Assembly: GCA_033398695.1 (NCBI GenBank)
Contig: CM065803.1
Span: 97,762,001 to 97,826,000, forward strand
Origin: Orobanche coerulescens
Lineage: Eukaryota > Streptophyta > Magnoliopsida > Lamiales > Orobanchaceae
Length of the DNA: 64,000 bases
Direction: 5' to 3'
Part shown: positions 1 through 12,800 of the stretch, in pieces
Position numbering within the stretch: the stretch's first letter is position 1
Layout: the number at the start of each line of letters is the position of its first letter
Position numbers and translations under genes: made by a program
The notes under the pieces: model-generated
What the model was told of the DNA's origin: nothing
What the model saw: only the letters and a program-made list of their open reading frames with translations
The model's database searches: none

Positions 1-993
1 ATTAGGATTAATTCTTACCTTTCCGCATTAATGAGACTTGTTGTATACCGTTATTATGATTAGGAACGGAGTTGGGAGGATTATTCGGACCAAAACCTAT
101 TCCTTCGTCGTTTCTTTCGTTTCGTCTTATTCAAGGCAAGTGTATGTATTACATTTCATTATGTATGTTGTGTTTTCAAAATGATTAATGAATTGTGGTT
201 TTCGAGTGCGTGAGTTGTGTTCCTTCCACCCGGAGTGTCCGACGGGATGTCTGGGGGTCGATACTAAGGGGTACGGCCGAGGAAGAGGACTTGGGTGCGT
301 GTGTGGTTGAACTTCCACCCGGAGTGTTCGACGGGATGTCTGGGGGTCGATACTAAGGGGTACGTCCGCGGAAGTGGTATCCCACCCGGAGCGTTCGACG
401 GGATGTCTGGGGGTCGATACTAAGGGGTACGGCCACGGGATACCAGTTGTGATTTTGTGATATCGTGATGATTGAAACTGAATTGATTGCCAATGTAGTA
501 TTCCGGAATATTTATGGCAAATGATATCCGATTGAGATGATTGTGTAAAACTCTTATTTGTATATAATGTTGTGTAATTGTGTACTTGCACTAGCTATTC
601 GAATGTTAACCCCTTTAATGGGGGAAATGCGTCTTATGCATTTCAGGTACCGAGAGACCCGAGGAGCAGGCACGGGACATGCATGCAAAGGATGGGCTGG
701 CTTGATGATGTGGCTCGAGTCTGTATTTTTATGTTTTGTCATTGCATTTGTCGAGTACTGGAGTTAGACTGTTTACTTTACTCTTGGTTAAGTCCCCTGT
801 GTGGGCAATGAATTGGTATTTAACTTATGTTTCATGTACTCCGTTAATATGTTTTGGCCGAGGCCACGGCCTTACTTACTTTTGAATGCATCATTTGGGA
901 TTACATTGAGGTTTATGTGTCATGTGTTAGCCGGGTAGACCTCACGAGGGTTCTACGGCGTGTAATATCCCATTTGAGAATTGGGGTGTTACA
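1..993 (+). repeat. Tail of a Ty3/Gypsy-type LTR (element A)
   Basis: The stretch ends with GGGGTGTTACA, the same terminus as the LTRs of elements D and G further right. It also carries the shared LTR module seen there: a TAGC hairpin, a CCCC/GGGG hairpin (610-623) and TTTCAG (641-646). The next bases, AAATC, line up with the intact 3' LTR of element B at about 10699, so A was inserted into B's 5' LTR and AAATC is the expected target duplication. The other copy lies left of the window, so whether A is a solo LTR or a whole element cannot be told. No coding ORF is believable here. Confidence 0.75.
226..440 (+). repeat. Three-copy tandem repeat inside LTR A
   Basis: Three units start at 226, 315 and 382 with CCACCCGGAG, followed by a G-rich core (GGGATGTCTGGGGGTCGATA). 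Spacing is 89 and 67 bases, so copies differ in length at their ends. LTRs of D have a two-copy repeat of similar length and layout at the matching place. Confidence 0.85.
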
Positions 994-3629
994 AAATCTA
1001 GGTGGGTAAAATTGTTTCTTTCTTTTCTCTTAATCGAAATTATTACAAGTTAAATATATATGGTGCATGCAAGTATTATGACTGTATTTAGCTATACTTG
1101 ATTAAAATGACATTCATTACTATGCATGTAATGATCCTTGTAATTGTTGAATTTTAGTTTGTCATATTTTGATTATATGAGCAAATTAATTCATTGGTGG
1201 AAATTTTGGTTGAATATGGCAAATCTGATCTTTGGGGATTCAAATCCCAAAAATATATGAGTATATACTGGACTATGGTAAGAGGATAATTAGTCACCGA
1301 AAGATTTGATAATTCGAACCTAAATTCGAAGGATAACTAAAATAATTTAATTAAGACAAATTTTGGGGTAAAATTTCTAAAAATCCATAATTCTAGCATT
1401 ATATCCTGAAATTAAGTCTTAATATATCAAAAATAAGTTCTCTATAAAATTTCACCGAAATCGGAATTTATTAAAATAGAAAATCGGGGCAAGAATATAA
1501 ATTTCAAGAATTCGGGCCAAAACTGTAATTTACAGAAACTTACTGTTTCGAAAATAAAATTTCCAGAAAAGTTGAGCTCGATGGACTCGTAATAACATAA
1601 ATAACTTACCCCGAAAATTTGAGGTCAATCCGACAAGAAATGAAAAAGATATGTCAAGAATACTAAAATACCGATTAAGACAAAATGAAGGGGTGTAATT
1701 ATAATTTCTAAGAGAATAAAAATTAAAACTGAACGTAATCTAAAAATACAAGTCATAAGGTTCAAATCGCAACTGGATTCACAATTTTCGGAGTTTAAAG
1801 GAATCCAGACGTAATCAAAATTATAAGACAAAACTAAATAAAAATAATAATAATAGTACTTTAATTTCGAAAGGACATAATTGTAATTTATTGAAGGAAA
1901 AACCTCCATGAAACTTTTGATATCAAAACCTTATATTATAAAAGGCTTTTCGCCATAAATTTCATAATTTTCGGACGTATAATCAAACCGTTCCGACTTA
2001 ATCAAATTTATAATATTTTAGTAAAAATAATGATAGTACTTAAAAGACGGAAGGGAAGAATTGTAATTTTCGAAAGGTAAAACTTTCATGCAACTTTTGA
2101 CCTTCAATCCTCATATCATAACGGACTTTTTACAATAAAGTTCGTAATTTTCGGACGTATAATCAATCCGTACCGAATTATCCAAATTCATACAATTATA
2201 GTAAAAATAATAATGATAGTACTTAAAAGACGGAATGGAAGAATTGTAATTTCCGAAAGGTAAAACTTTCATGCAACTTCTGACCTTCAATACTCACATC
2301 ATAACGGACTCCTCACAATAAAGTACATAATTTTCGGACGTATAAATATTCCGTACCGAACTATTCAAGTTTATGAGTTTATTATAAGATTATGCTAAGA
2401 CTCGCACAATAGCAATGTAATCATCAACCGGTTGAACTAATTCCTCTAGTTTATCCAAGTCCATTTACTATCAAATAATCATATTGATATCTTATAATAT
2501 GCATAATCGTTGTTAATCACGACAATAATTGTTATTCAATAGAAATCGGGAGTAAGTGTTGTGCGGAGCTAAGTGCTACGACCTTCGGGCGGGAGTCACC
2601 GCTAGAGTCCGTACGAGTACCTCTAGAGTCCCTTTTTCTATTTATATGCATGAGGGGCGGTTAGTCTAAGTCATGAATCGAGCAGCGTGGCTGCGGTTCT
2701 AGGCAAAGCTACCGTCGTATCCTATTCCCTTGAAGCAGAAGGACCGAGTGATCCTAAGGTGACTGGGTCGTAAAATTCGGGTATAGTCGCGATTAAAATA
2801 TGATCCCGGCATAGACCCAAGCTAAGGACATATCGAGCTCATATAAGAAATAAGGCAGCACGTCACCAAGCGTGAGAGCGATAAAGCTCAAAGGCCAATT
2901 TTATAGTGATGGTCCGATAAACGCCCAAGGCTACGGTTATCAAACCAAAGGTCGTGGCGATAGTCAAAGGTGAAACACTGATAACGGTCTAAGACGTTAT
3001 AAGGAGGCTAATGTATTAGTCATGTAGACGACCTCCCAAAGCTAAATACTCATTGGGTGCTCGATGCCGTACATTCTTCATACTCAACCGCAATCTACGG
3101 AGATTGACTGTACATTCATGTCATAATTCATAATATTCTTCTTGAAATCTTGCACCAGTTTTTAAACAACACTATTTTTTAAAAGTGGGAGAAACATAAT
3201 GTTTATTAACTAATAAACTCATTAAATATCAAACCCCAACTCACTGAGAATCCATTATTCTCACCCTATTTTTGAATTGTTTTTCTAAAACCCCACTAGA
3301 TGAAGAGAACCAAGAAGAAGAAGAGACAGATGCTGACGACCACTGAAGACCGTCCTCAAAGTATTGCCAAGACGTAGGAATTAGGATGCTGCTTTAACGC
3401 TTCTTTTTATTCCTGTGTCAAAATATATTTTGGTTTCTGATTTACTCTTTTGCACTTGATGTAATAATTCCGCTGTACACTTGAATATTTATTTTTTCTG
3501 GAATAACCAGTCTTAGTTCACCAGGCTGGGATCTGGCATATGTATGCTTTACTGGAATGTATTATCACAAACGTTATTTATTACGTTAACTATCGCGTTC
3601 TCGTCCAACCCCGGTGTGGGGGCGTGAGA
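994..3629 (+). repeat. 5' LTR of element B, left end missing
   Basis: Matches 10699-13339 almost base for base. The part equivalent to 9859-10698 is absent because LTR A is inserted here. It ends GGGGGCGTGAGA where the 3' LTR has GGGGGCGTGACA. It is non-coding; minus-strand ORFs in it are AT-rich chance frames. Confidence 0.9.
1690..2380 (+). repeat. About 180-bp tandem repeat in B 5' LTR
   Basis: Units share AATTTTCGGACGTATAATCA, then a run of AAAAATAATAATGATAGTAC and AGAATTGTAATTT. Clear copies begin near 1856, 2035 and 2217, with a more diverged copy before them. The same block is present in the 3' LTR at about 11395-12075, so the amplification predates insertion of B. Confidence 0.8.
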
Positions 3630-3633
3630 GATG

Positions 3634-3645
3634 TGGTATTGGAGC
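3634..3645 (+). promoter_or_regulatory. Primer binding site of B
   Basis: TGGTATTGGAGC lies four bases after the 5' LTR. It matches the usual initiator-methionine tRNA primer site TGGTATCAGAGC at 10 of 12 bases. Confidence 0.8.
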
Positions 3646-4473
3646 TCGGTTTGTAAGAAGGACACTTACATCGAACTTTCCAGGATAAGATTTTTCGGAC
3701 TTAGATGGGAATTCCACCTAGGACGAAGTGAAGCATACAAATGAGACCTAATGTAGATTTCTCGAGTCAATTCTCATTAAGATCTCTTTCGACTTGTCGC
3801 TATTCACTTGGAATATGCATAGTCAAATTCAAATTTCCTAAGTCATTGGCCAAGATACTTGATTAAGTATTCACGGCAATTCCCCGATCAAATCAATTCT
3901 CCTATTGAACTCTTGAAACGGACATAGCTTATTTCACTTATCAGATCCTATGAACTCCACTAAACCTCATTACTTTTTAAAATGGGGTATTATTATTTCT
4001 TAGTCGCTAATGTCGTATAAGCATATTTGTTGAGTCATTAAGTTCACAACCTTGATGATAATTCATGCTTAATAGAGTTTTATTATCGGATATTTCAATC
4101 CATTTGCTATTCATTCAGAGTAAGCGTCGCTAATTAGCATTGTCTAAATCAATTGAGTCGCTATACTATTCATTTGGAATAGTGATGACTCAACTTATTA
4201 CAAGTTCCATGTTGCTATGTACATTCTAGTCAATCTAGCTACGATATTCGTTCGGAAAGCATAAAGCCAATATTGCAAGGAATAATTCAGAGTATTCGAC
4301 CATCCGAATGAGGCGAAATCTAAACCTTGCAAAAACTCAAAAGATTCGCATTGAATTATTGAGACTTACCTCCTTAATAATTATATATGTCTGTCTATTT
4401 TAGTTGCCTCGCTGGGATGCTACTTACGATAAGAATCGTGTTAGTTACTGACTTAGACCTTGGTTTGGTAGGC
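3646..4473 (+). other. Untranslated leader of B
   Basis: AT-rich leader between the primer site and the first ORF. It holds no usable ORF. The phrases ATTCACTTGGAATA (about 3805) and ATTCATTTGGAATA (about 4169), both near a CGCTAT, suggest an old internal duplication. Confidence 0.5.
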
Positions 4474-5039
4474 ATGGATTCCGAAATGGAGATGGTCGCT
4501 GAGCTCATGTGTCTGACAGAAAGGGGCAAACTCTTAGAAGAACAGGCCGCTCACTGGCAAGAGAGCTGGGCAGATCAATTTAGAGCAAAGCTAAAGGACC
4601 AAGATCAGGTCGAGACACTCGAGCAGAGAATTAAAACCCTGACAGAAGAGCTGAATAGAGCTAAGCAGGAGACTAGCACATATCGCATCCAGAGGAATGA
4701 GGCGATGCAGATACTCGAGTTTCAACGAGAAGAATACAGGAGCTTGGAGATAGCGTTACGCGAGTGTAGTAATTATGCCGTGATACAAGAGCCCGCCTTC
4801 AGAACCTCTAGCATGCATGTTCACAGTTCAATTCTCATGTGGAGACTCTCGAAAGTACCCTGGATACTGAGTGCCTGTGACATATGGAGTTTTCAGATTC
4901 GATGAGAGATCGGATGACCGAGTTAGCTGAGTTGATTCCAAATCTTCTTACTACCCCACCAGGAGGGACGACCATAGTATCCTCTAGCTCTGAGGAAGAG
5001 GACCCTGAAGAGGACCTGATGGAGCCAGGAGAGGACTGA
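4474..5039 (+). pseudogene. Extra ORF ahead of gag in B: coiled-coil protein with acidic tail
   Basis: Translation from the ATG at 4474 gives about 110 residues rich in E, Q, K, R and L with heptad-like spacing (for example LEQRIKTLTEELNRAKQ), a probable coiled coil. The frame then drifts. After a shift near 4810-4830 the reading continues in the next frame, past a TGA near 4877, to a tail ending SSSEEEDPEEDLMEPGED and a stop at 5037-5039. An in-frame ATG at 4387 would add 29 residues that look like leader translation, so 4474 is preferred. The ORF lies between the primer site and gag, where Gypsy elements usually have only a leader. I do not recognise a named family. A similar acidic-tailed ORF sits in the same place in element E. 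Confidence 0.6.
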
Positions 5040-5335
5040 GAGTGCTGTTATTATGTTCTTATTATGATGTTTAACTATTATAATAATGATGTGATGTACT
5101 TGATATTCTAGTTCTTAAGTATTGTGGGGCGATGGTTAGGTAGGGTAATTTTCTAATTTATCCCTATCTGAAACTGTAATTTTCCATGTCACAGTAGACC
5201 CTCAAGATGTATCAACTATGATGATATGTTATTCGTGTTTTGTGATAATAAGATTTAAAATAATATGTGCCCATTTAAATCCTCTGTATTTACCACTCAA
5301 ATTAAGCTAACTATAATAACCATTAACTGCGATAG

Positions 5336-6340
5336 ATGGCTGATCGATGTGGACGTGGAAGACCTCATGCACAACGTAATGACCATGAAGAACCACACGG
5401 AGGAGATGGAAATCCATTCCAAGGGGATAACAACACTGCTCAAGCAATCGCCCAATTGGTGACCTTCCTGCAACAACACATTGCACCGAACCCGAATGCA
5501 CCCGAAACAAATGATCGGGCATTACAAAGGTTCCTCGGATTCAACCCCCCTACTTTTCTTGGAGAACCGGATGACACGATAGCTGAACACTAGCTTGAAA
5601 GGATAGAAAGTATATTTGCAGCCCTACAGTATTCGGAGGAACAAATGCTGGCGCTCGCAACCTTTCGATTGGAGTCTGCAGATCACGACTGGTGAAAGAT
5701 TACAAATGGGAAATGGATAAGGGAAGCTGCTGACCGAACATGGGAAAACTTCGTAAAGGCTTTTCGTGATCAATACATTTCTTAGTCCACTCGTGAAGCT
5801 CGTCGTGACGAGTTCTATCATCTTAAACAAGGGGCATTGACTGTAGCCTAGTACGAGTCTCAATTCAATTGACTCTCAAAATACGCGCCAGGACTGGTGA
5901 GCACAGAGGAGGACAAACTGTACAAATTTACGCGCGGGTTGAGGTTTACACTGCAACAAAGCTTGCTGCCAGTTAGAATAACTACAATGACAGAAGCTGT
6001 CGAGGCTGCTAGCTGAATGGAAAGCGGTATGACCTGGTTGGGAAGGGCGAAGGATTGCACAATTGGGAAGTTCAAGAGATCCGCATCAAATCCATCATCC
6101 AGACCACCCCAGAAATTTCAACGCAAGACTACTGGACAGAATACCGGAAAGGGGCCTGCGTATAACCTACCGCCATGTTCCCACTGTAATAAGATGGGAC
6201 ATAAATCTGAAGACTATTGGAATAAGCAAGGGAGATGCTTACGTTGTGGAGATAATCAACACCCAACTAGGTAATGCCCAAAGTGGGAGACATAGGGCAA
6301 TAATCAGCAGAAAAATGCAGCTAAGAAGGATGATCGCAAA
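5336..6340 (+). pseudogene. gag: B gag (capsid and zinc knuckles), broken
   Basis: Gag packages the element RNA in a cytoplasmic particle. From the ATG at 5336 the frame shows a charged N-terminus, a capsid-like stretch (FLGFNPPTFLGEP, then a tryptophan-rich section TWENFVKAFRDQY) and two C-terminal zinc knuckles at about 6176-6280. The first knuckle has tyrosine in place of the last cysteine, and the second is interrupted by TAA at 6272. Stops also occur at about 5591, 5692, 5783, 5849, 5870 and 6014, all in the one frame. The frame runs on into the protease without a clear gag stop of its own, as usual in this clade. Confidence 0.85.
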
Positions 6341-8288
6341 GGCAAAGGGAAGGCACTAGCAAGCGTTTTTGCCTTAGCTGGACAAGAAGCCCCTAACGCA
6401 ACAGACGTGGTGGAAGGTACATTTCTTGTGTCAAACCACTCTGCTCATGCATTGTTAGATCCAGGATCATCGCATTCTTTTGTTGCACCTCATGCACAAA
6501 AATTGAATGTCGACCTGCAGTCACTACCCATAAGCTTAGAAGTATCCACACCTATGGGTGCGAGCCGAGAAATAGATTTAGTATTTAGAGATTGTGAAGT
6601 GATCATTAAAGGTCACTGTTTCCCTGCCGGCCTAATTCTTCTCCCTATACTTGAGTATGACCTAATACTTGGGATGGATTGGCTATCTAAACACTTTGCA
6701 CAACTCGACTGCCATCCTAAAATAGTTCGATTCTGCAAATCCGATCACCCAATAGTTGAACTACACGGGATGCTAGAATTAACTCGGCCCCAATCATATC
6801 AGCCACGAAGGCGAGAAGGGCCATCTCGAAGGGAGCAACGGGATATTTGGCTTTTGTCATTAACAAACCCAAGAGTAAAATGGAGATTGAAGCTACACCA
6901 GTAGTATCAGAATACCGTGATATTTTCCCCACGGAACTTACTTCTCTATCCCCAGATAGGGAAGTTGAATTCAGCATTGATATCTTGCTAGGAAAGGCAC
7001 CTGTGGCTAGAACGCCATATCGAATAGCCCCACTGGAACTGCAAGAACTGAAGGTTCAGTTGCAGAAATTGCTAGAGGTTGGATTTTTCCGACCGAGTAT
7101 ATCTCCTTGGGGAGCACCAGTGCTATTCGTAAAGAAGAAAGATGGCACACTAAGATTGTGCATCGATTACCGAGAAATTAACAACATTACCGTTAAGAAC
7201 AAGTATCCACTTCCGAGGATCGACGAGCTATTCGACCAACTACAAGGAGCAACGGTTTACTCAAAGTTCGATCTTCAATAGTGATATTACCAGTTGAGGA
7301 TCAAAGAGAATGACATACCGAAGACTGCTTTTCAAACTAGGTATGGTCATTATCAATTCGTGGTAATGCCTTTTGGATTGACCAATGCGCCGGCTGTATT
7401 TATAGATTTAATGCACCCCGTATTCCAACCGTATCTAGATCAATTCATAGTGATATTTATCGACGACATACTCGTTTATTCCAAGTCGGATCAAGATCAC
7501 GAAACTCACCTGAGATTGGTACTAGAGACATTAAGGAAGCATAAATTATATGCCAAATTCAGCAAGTGTGAATTCCAGTTAAGAGAGGTGGCATTTTTAG
7601 GACACATAATATCTGGAGATGGAGTCGCAGTAGCTCCATCAAAGGTGGAGACTATTCTGGACTGGAAGAGGCCAGAAACAGTCACGGAGATACGGAGCTT
7701 TCTTGGACTTGCGGGTTACTACCACAAATTCATTAAAGATTTTTCCAAAATCGCAGGACCACTCACAAGACTGACGCAGAAGCACGTCAAATTTGAGTGG
7801 AACGATAAGTGTGAGTTGATCTTCCAAGAACTCAAGAGAAAACTCACTACCGCACCTGTACTAACACTTCCCGAAGGGAGTGAAGGATTTGTGGTTTACA
7901 GCGATGCATCAAGGGAAGGATTAGGAAGTGTGCTGATGCAAAACGGCAAGGTTGTGGCTTATGCATCACGAAAGCTAAAAATTCATGAGATGAATTATCC
8001 AACCCATGACCTTGAGCTAGCAGCAATAGTGTTTGCTTTGAAGAAATGGAGACACTACCTGTATGGAGATGCATTCACTATCTTTACCGACCACAAGAGT
8101 CTCAAATATTTGTTCTCTCAGAAGGAGTTGAATCTAAGACAGAGACGGTGGATAGAACTTCTTGAGGATTATAACCTCGCCATTCAGCATCATCTGGGCA
8201 AGGCCAATGTCGTAGCAGACGCCTTAAGTAGGAAAGCGAGTGTGGCTAGACTCATGATAATGGAATGGGATGCCCTAAGAGAAATAAC

Positions 8289-8370
8289 CCAATGGAACCC
8301 AAGACAGTCTAAGACACACGTTGTGTGCGCTAATTTGTGTAAGGAAATCCAATGGAACCCAAGACAGTCT
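8289..8370 (+). repeat. Short direct duplication in B pol
   Basis: A 22-base block starting CCAATGGAACCCAAGACAGT occurs at 8289-8310 and 8349-8370, 60 bases apart. A second shared phrase, TAAGGAAATCC, follows both halves of the rearranged stretch. It lies between RNase H and integrase and moves the reading frame. Confidence 0.9.
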
Positions 8371-9845
8371 TAAGGAAATCCAAGAAGCACAGACTCAAGA
8401 CGGGAAGTTGTGTAAACTTAAGGAAAGGGTCGCACAAGGTGAGGAATCTGAGTTTAGCATGTCGGGAGATGGAACACTAAAATTCAAACACCTTATATGT
8501 GTTCCCGATAATGACGAACTCAAGAAGAAAATTTTAGCAGAGTCTCACTACTCTCGGTATACAATTCATCCAGGTGGTAATAAGATGTATAAGGATCTAA
8601 AGAAACACTACTGGTGGGTGAATATGAAGAACCAGGTAGCAGAATTCGTAGCAAGGTGTTTAACTTGTCAAAGAGTGAAGGCTGAACACCAAAGACCATC
8701 AAGGTTGCTACATCCACTCGGGATTCCTGAATGGAAATGGGAACTAATCACGATGGACTTCGTTATGGATCTACCAACAACCAGTGGAGGATATAACACA
8801 ATCTGGGTAGTCGTGGATAGACTTACAAAGTCAACTCACTTCCTACCCGTAAGAAAGAATGATAGTTTGCAAAAGCTAGCAAGGACGTATATCCGAGAAA
8901 TCGTTAGATTACATGGAGTACCTGTAGACATTGTGTCAGACGTGACCCCAGAATTGTCTCTAGATTCTTGAAGAGCCTTCATCAAGAACTTGGGACGGCG
9001 TTAGGTTTCGGCACTGCAGCACACCCTCAGACGGACGGACAATCCAAGCGAATGATACAAGTCCTTGAGGATATGTTATGGGCATGTGCACTGGATTTTC
9101 AAAAGAGTTGGAGTCACCACCTACCCTTAGCTGAGTTTGCCTACAACAATAGCTACCAGGAAACTATCGGAATGGCTCTATATGAAGGATTATACGGAAG
9201 AAAGTGCCGATCACCAATACATTAGGAGATTGACGACCGATGGACACCAAAGGGTAAGCAGAACCGAAACCCGATAACAAGAGTTGATATAGTAGAAGAT
9301 ACCATGGATAAGGTTCGAATCATTCGAGATTGAATTCACACTGCTCAGAGCCGACAGAAGAGTTATGCAGACCAGAGAAGGAAGGATTTGGAATTCGACA
9401 CCGGAGACAAAGTATTCCTTCGTTTATCACCACGTAAGGGATTGATCAACCCGAAGAAGGGAGGGAAGCTTAGCCCTAGATATATCGGACCTTTCGCGAT
9501 CCTAGAACGAATTAGAAAATTGGCATATCGTATCGAGCTACCAACCAATCTTTCCGGAATGCACAACGTTTTTCATATCTCAAGATTGAAGAAATATCAT
9601 CCAGATCCTGAACATGTCATCACGCATGACATACCACCAATCAAAGAAGATTTAACTTATGATGAGAAGCCGATTAGGATCGTGGATCAACAAGTACGTG
9701 AACTAAGAGACAAGAGGATACTGTTGGTCAAAGTCGTCTGGACAAATCACAATAGAGAGGAAGACGCTACGTGGGAAGCTGAGGAAGAAATGAAGAAATC
9801 ATATCCCGAGTTGTTCGAGAAGGAATTTGGGGACCAAATTCTTCT

Positions 9846-9858
9846 AAGGAGGGGAGGA
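9846..9858 (+). promoter_or_regulatory. Polypurine tract of B
   Basis: AAGGAGGGGAGGA directly precedes the TGTAGAACCC start of the 3' LTR. It is the expected plus-strand primer site. Confidence 0.8.
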
Positions 9859-12800
9859 TGTAGAACCCCCTAAAATTCGATAGCTCACTACATACATGTA
9901 TGGTTTATTATATTATGATGTATTTTAATAACATTTGTTATAATATAATGTAATCTACATCTAGTTTCATTTTATTTTACTTAGTTGTTTCGTAAATAAT
10001 AAATTAATTGAAAGTTAAAGTAGAATATTGGTTCACCTAATGGGCTATGTGTACCAACATTTATTAATAAAAACTCACTAATGGACTCAAACCCAACTTA
10101 ATAAAATTGCTAAGTCTTTGAATTTATAGTTGAAGGCCCAACTCAACTACTTAATCTATTTATAATTAAACAAATATCCAACTAATTATAATAACATTCT
10201 ACACACCTAAAATATAAAAAAAATATATATATATATATACAACACACACACACACACACAAAATGGGCGGCCAAGTGGAGAGGGGGAGGACATCTAGAGT
10301 CTTCATGTCCTCCTCATGCAAGACATAAGCTTGTGACTTGTGCTCCCTTTTCTCATGCCTTGACCACCTTTTTAAACCCTTAAAAATATACACCACTCTT
10401 ACACTACACAACATAAAAATCTGCATATAGAGAGAGAGAGTGAGAGAGGAGGGCCGAAAATTTGGAGAGAAAGGAGGAAGGAAGAGTTCATCAAAAACTC
10501 AAGTAAACTAGGTAATCCATCTCCCTACATCTCCTTCTATAATTTGTAAGTTATAAATATTCATATACTCACTTAAATCTCATCATGCAAACATAAAACA
10601 CACATCCTTGGTATATGATGTTTCGGCCGAACCAAGTAGAGCTGAAGGGGAGAAATCGTCTTTCAACTTCCAAGACCTAGAACCGTTTACTTCCGGCAAG
10701 AAATCGAGGTTGGTAAAATTATTTCTTTATTTTCTCTTAATCAAAATTATTACAAGTTAAATATATATGGTGCATGCAAGTATTATGACTTTAGTTAGCT
10801 ATACTTGATTAAAATGATATTCATTACCATGCATGTAATGATCTTTGTAATTGTTGAATTTTAGTTTGTCATATTTTGATTATATGTGCAAATTAATTCA
10901 TTGGTGGAAATTTTGGTTAAATATGAAAAATCTGATCTTTGGGGATTAAAATCCCTAAAATATATGAGTATATACTAGACTATGGTAAGAGGATAATTAG
11001 TCACCGGAAGATTTGATAATTCGAACCTAAATTCGAAGGATAACTAAAATAATTTAATTAAGATAAATTTTGGGGTAAAATTGTTAAAATCGATAATTCT
11101 AGCCTTATATCCTGAAAGTAAGTCTTAATATATCGAAAATAAGTTCTCTATTAAATTTCACCTAAATCGGAATTTATTAAAATAGAAAATCGGGGCAAAA
11201 ATATAAATTTCAAGAATTCGGGGCCAAGACTGTAATTTACAGAAACTTACTGTTTTGAAAATAAAAATTTCCAGAAAAATTGAGCTCGCTGGACTCGTAA
11301 TAACATAAAGAAATTACCCCAAAAATTTGAGGTCAATCCGACAAGAAATGAAAAACATATGTCAAGAATACTAAAATACGGATTAAGGCAAAATGAAGGG
11401 GTGAAATTATAATTTCTAAGAGAATAAAAATTAAAACTGAACGTAATCTAAAAATACAAGTCATAAGGTTCAAATCGCAACTGGATTCATAATTTTTGGA
11501 GTTTAAATGAATCCAAACGAATTAATCAAAATTATAAGACAAAACTAAATAAAAATAATAATAATAGTACTTTAACTTCGTAAGGGCAGAATTGTAATTT
11601 ATGGAAGGAAATACCTACATACAACTTCTGATCTCAAAACCTTATATTATAACGGACTTTTCGCCATAAAGTTCATAATTTTCGGACGTACAATCAAACC
11701 GTTCCGACTTAATCAAATTTATAATATTTTAGTAAAAATAATGATAGTACTTAAAAGACGGAAGAGCAGAATTGTAATTTACGAAAGGTAAAACTTTCAT
11801 GCAACTTCTGACCCTCAATCCTCATATCATAACGGACTTTTTGCAATAAAGTTCGTAATTTTCGGACGTATAATCAATCCGTACCGAATTATCCAAATTC
11901 ATACAATTATAGTAAAAATAATAATGATAGTACTTAAAAGACGGAAGGGCAGAATTGTAATTTTTGAAAGGGAAACCTTTCAAGCAACTTCTGACCTTCA
12001 ATACTCACATCATAACGGACTCCTCACAATAAAGTACATAATTTTCGGACGTATAAATATTCCGTACCGAACTATTCAAGTTTATGAGTTTATTATAAGA
12101 TTATGCTAAGACTTGCACAATAGAAATCTAATCATCAACCGGTTGAACTAATTCCTCTAGTTTATCCAAGTCCATTTACTATCAAATAATCATAGTGATA
12201 TCTTTTAATATGCATAATCGTTGTTAATCACGACAATAATTGTTATTCAATAGAAATCGGGAGTAAGTGCTGTGCAGAGCTAAGTGCTACGACCTTCGGG
12301 CGGGAGCCACCGCTAGAGTCCGTACGAGTACCTCTAGAGTCCATTTTTCTATTTATATGCATGAGGGGCGGTTAGTCTAAGTCATGAATCGAGCAGCGGT
12401 GCTGCGGTTCTAGGCAAAGCTACCGTCATATCCTATTCCCTTGAAGCCGAAGCACGGAGTGATCCTAAGGTGATTGGGTCGTAGAATTCAGGTATAGTCG
12501 CGATTATGATATGATCCGGGCATAGACCCTAGCTAAGGACATATCGAACCCAGCTAAGAGATAAGGCAGCACATCACCAAGCGTGAGAGCGATAAAGCTT
12601 AAAGGCCAATGTTATAGTGATGGTCCGACAAATGCCCAAGGCTACGGTTATCAAACCAAAGGTCGTGGCGATAGTCAAAGGTGAAACACTGATAACGGTC
12701 TAAGAGGTTATAAGGAGGCTAAGGGATTAGTCATGTAGACGACCTCCCAAAGCTGAATACTCATTGGGCGCTCGACGCCGTACATTCTTCATACTCAACT

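Larger units (their letters stand above)
6341..9873 (+). pseudogene. pol: B pol: protease, RT, RNase H, integrase, chromodomain-like tail; broken
   Basis: Domains in order are: retropepsin (active site at 6458 reads DPG instead of DSG/DTG); reverse transcriptase with [11 protein letters not shown] and the FIDD catalytic motif near 7455; RNase H with VVYSDAS and [11 protein letters not shown]; integrase with an H-H-C-C zinc domain (8550-8670) and core; and a tail containing KVVWTNHNREEDATWE that fits a chromodomain. The damage is clear: a frame change near 6795, two stops in a row (TAG TGA, 7279-7284) just after FDLQ in RT, a frameshift around a short duplication at 8289-8370, another shift near 8968, a stop near 9224, and lysine at 9046 where the integrase catalytic glutamate normally sits (GQSKRM for GQSER). 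The stop codon overlaps the first bases of the 3' LTR. Confidence 0.9.

Noticed and set aside
4387..4473. Upstream ATG at 4387 for the extra ORF of B
   Set aside because: The 29 added residues are hydrophobic leader translation without coiled-coil pattern; 4474 fits better, though not proven.
10199..10426. Minus-strand ORF with a Cys/Val run
   Set aside because: Product of the AC microsatellite.
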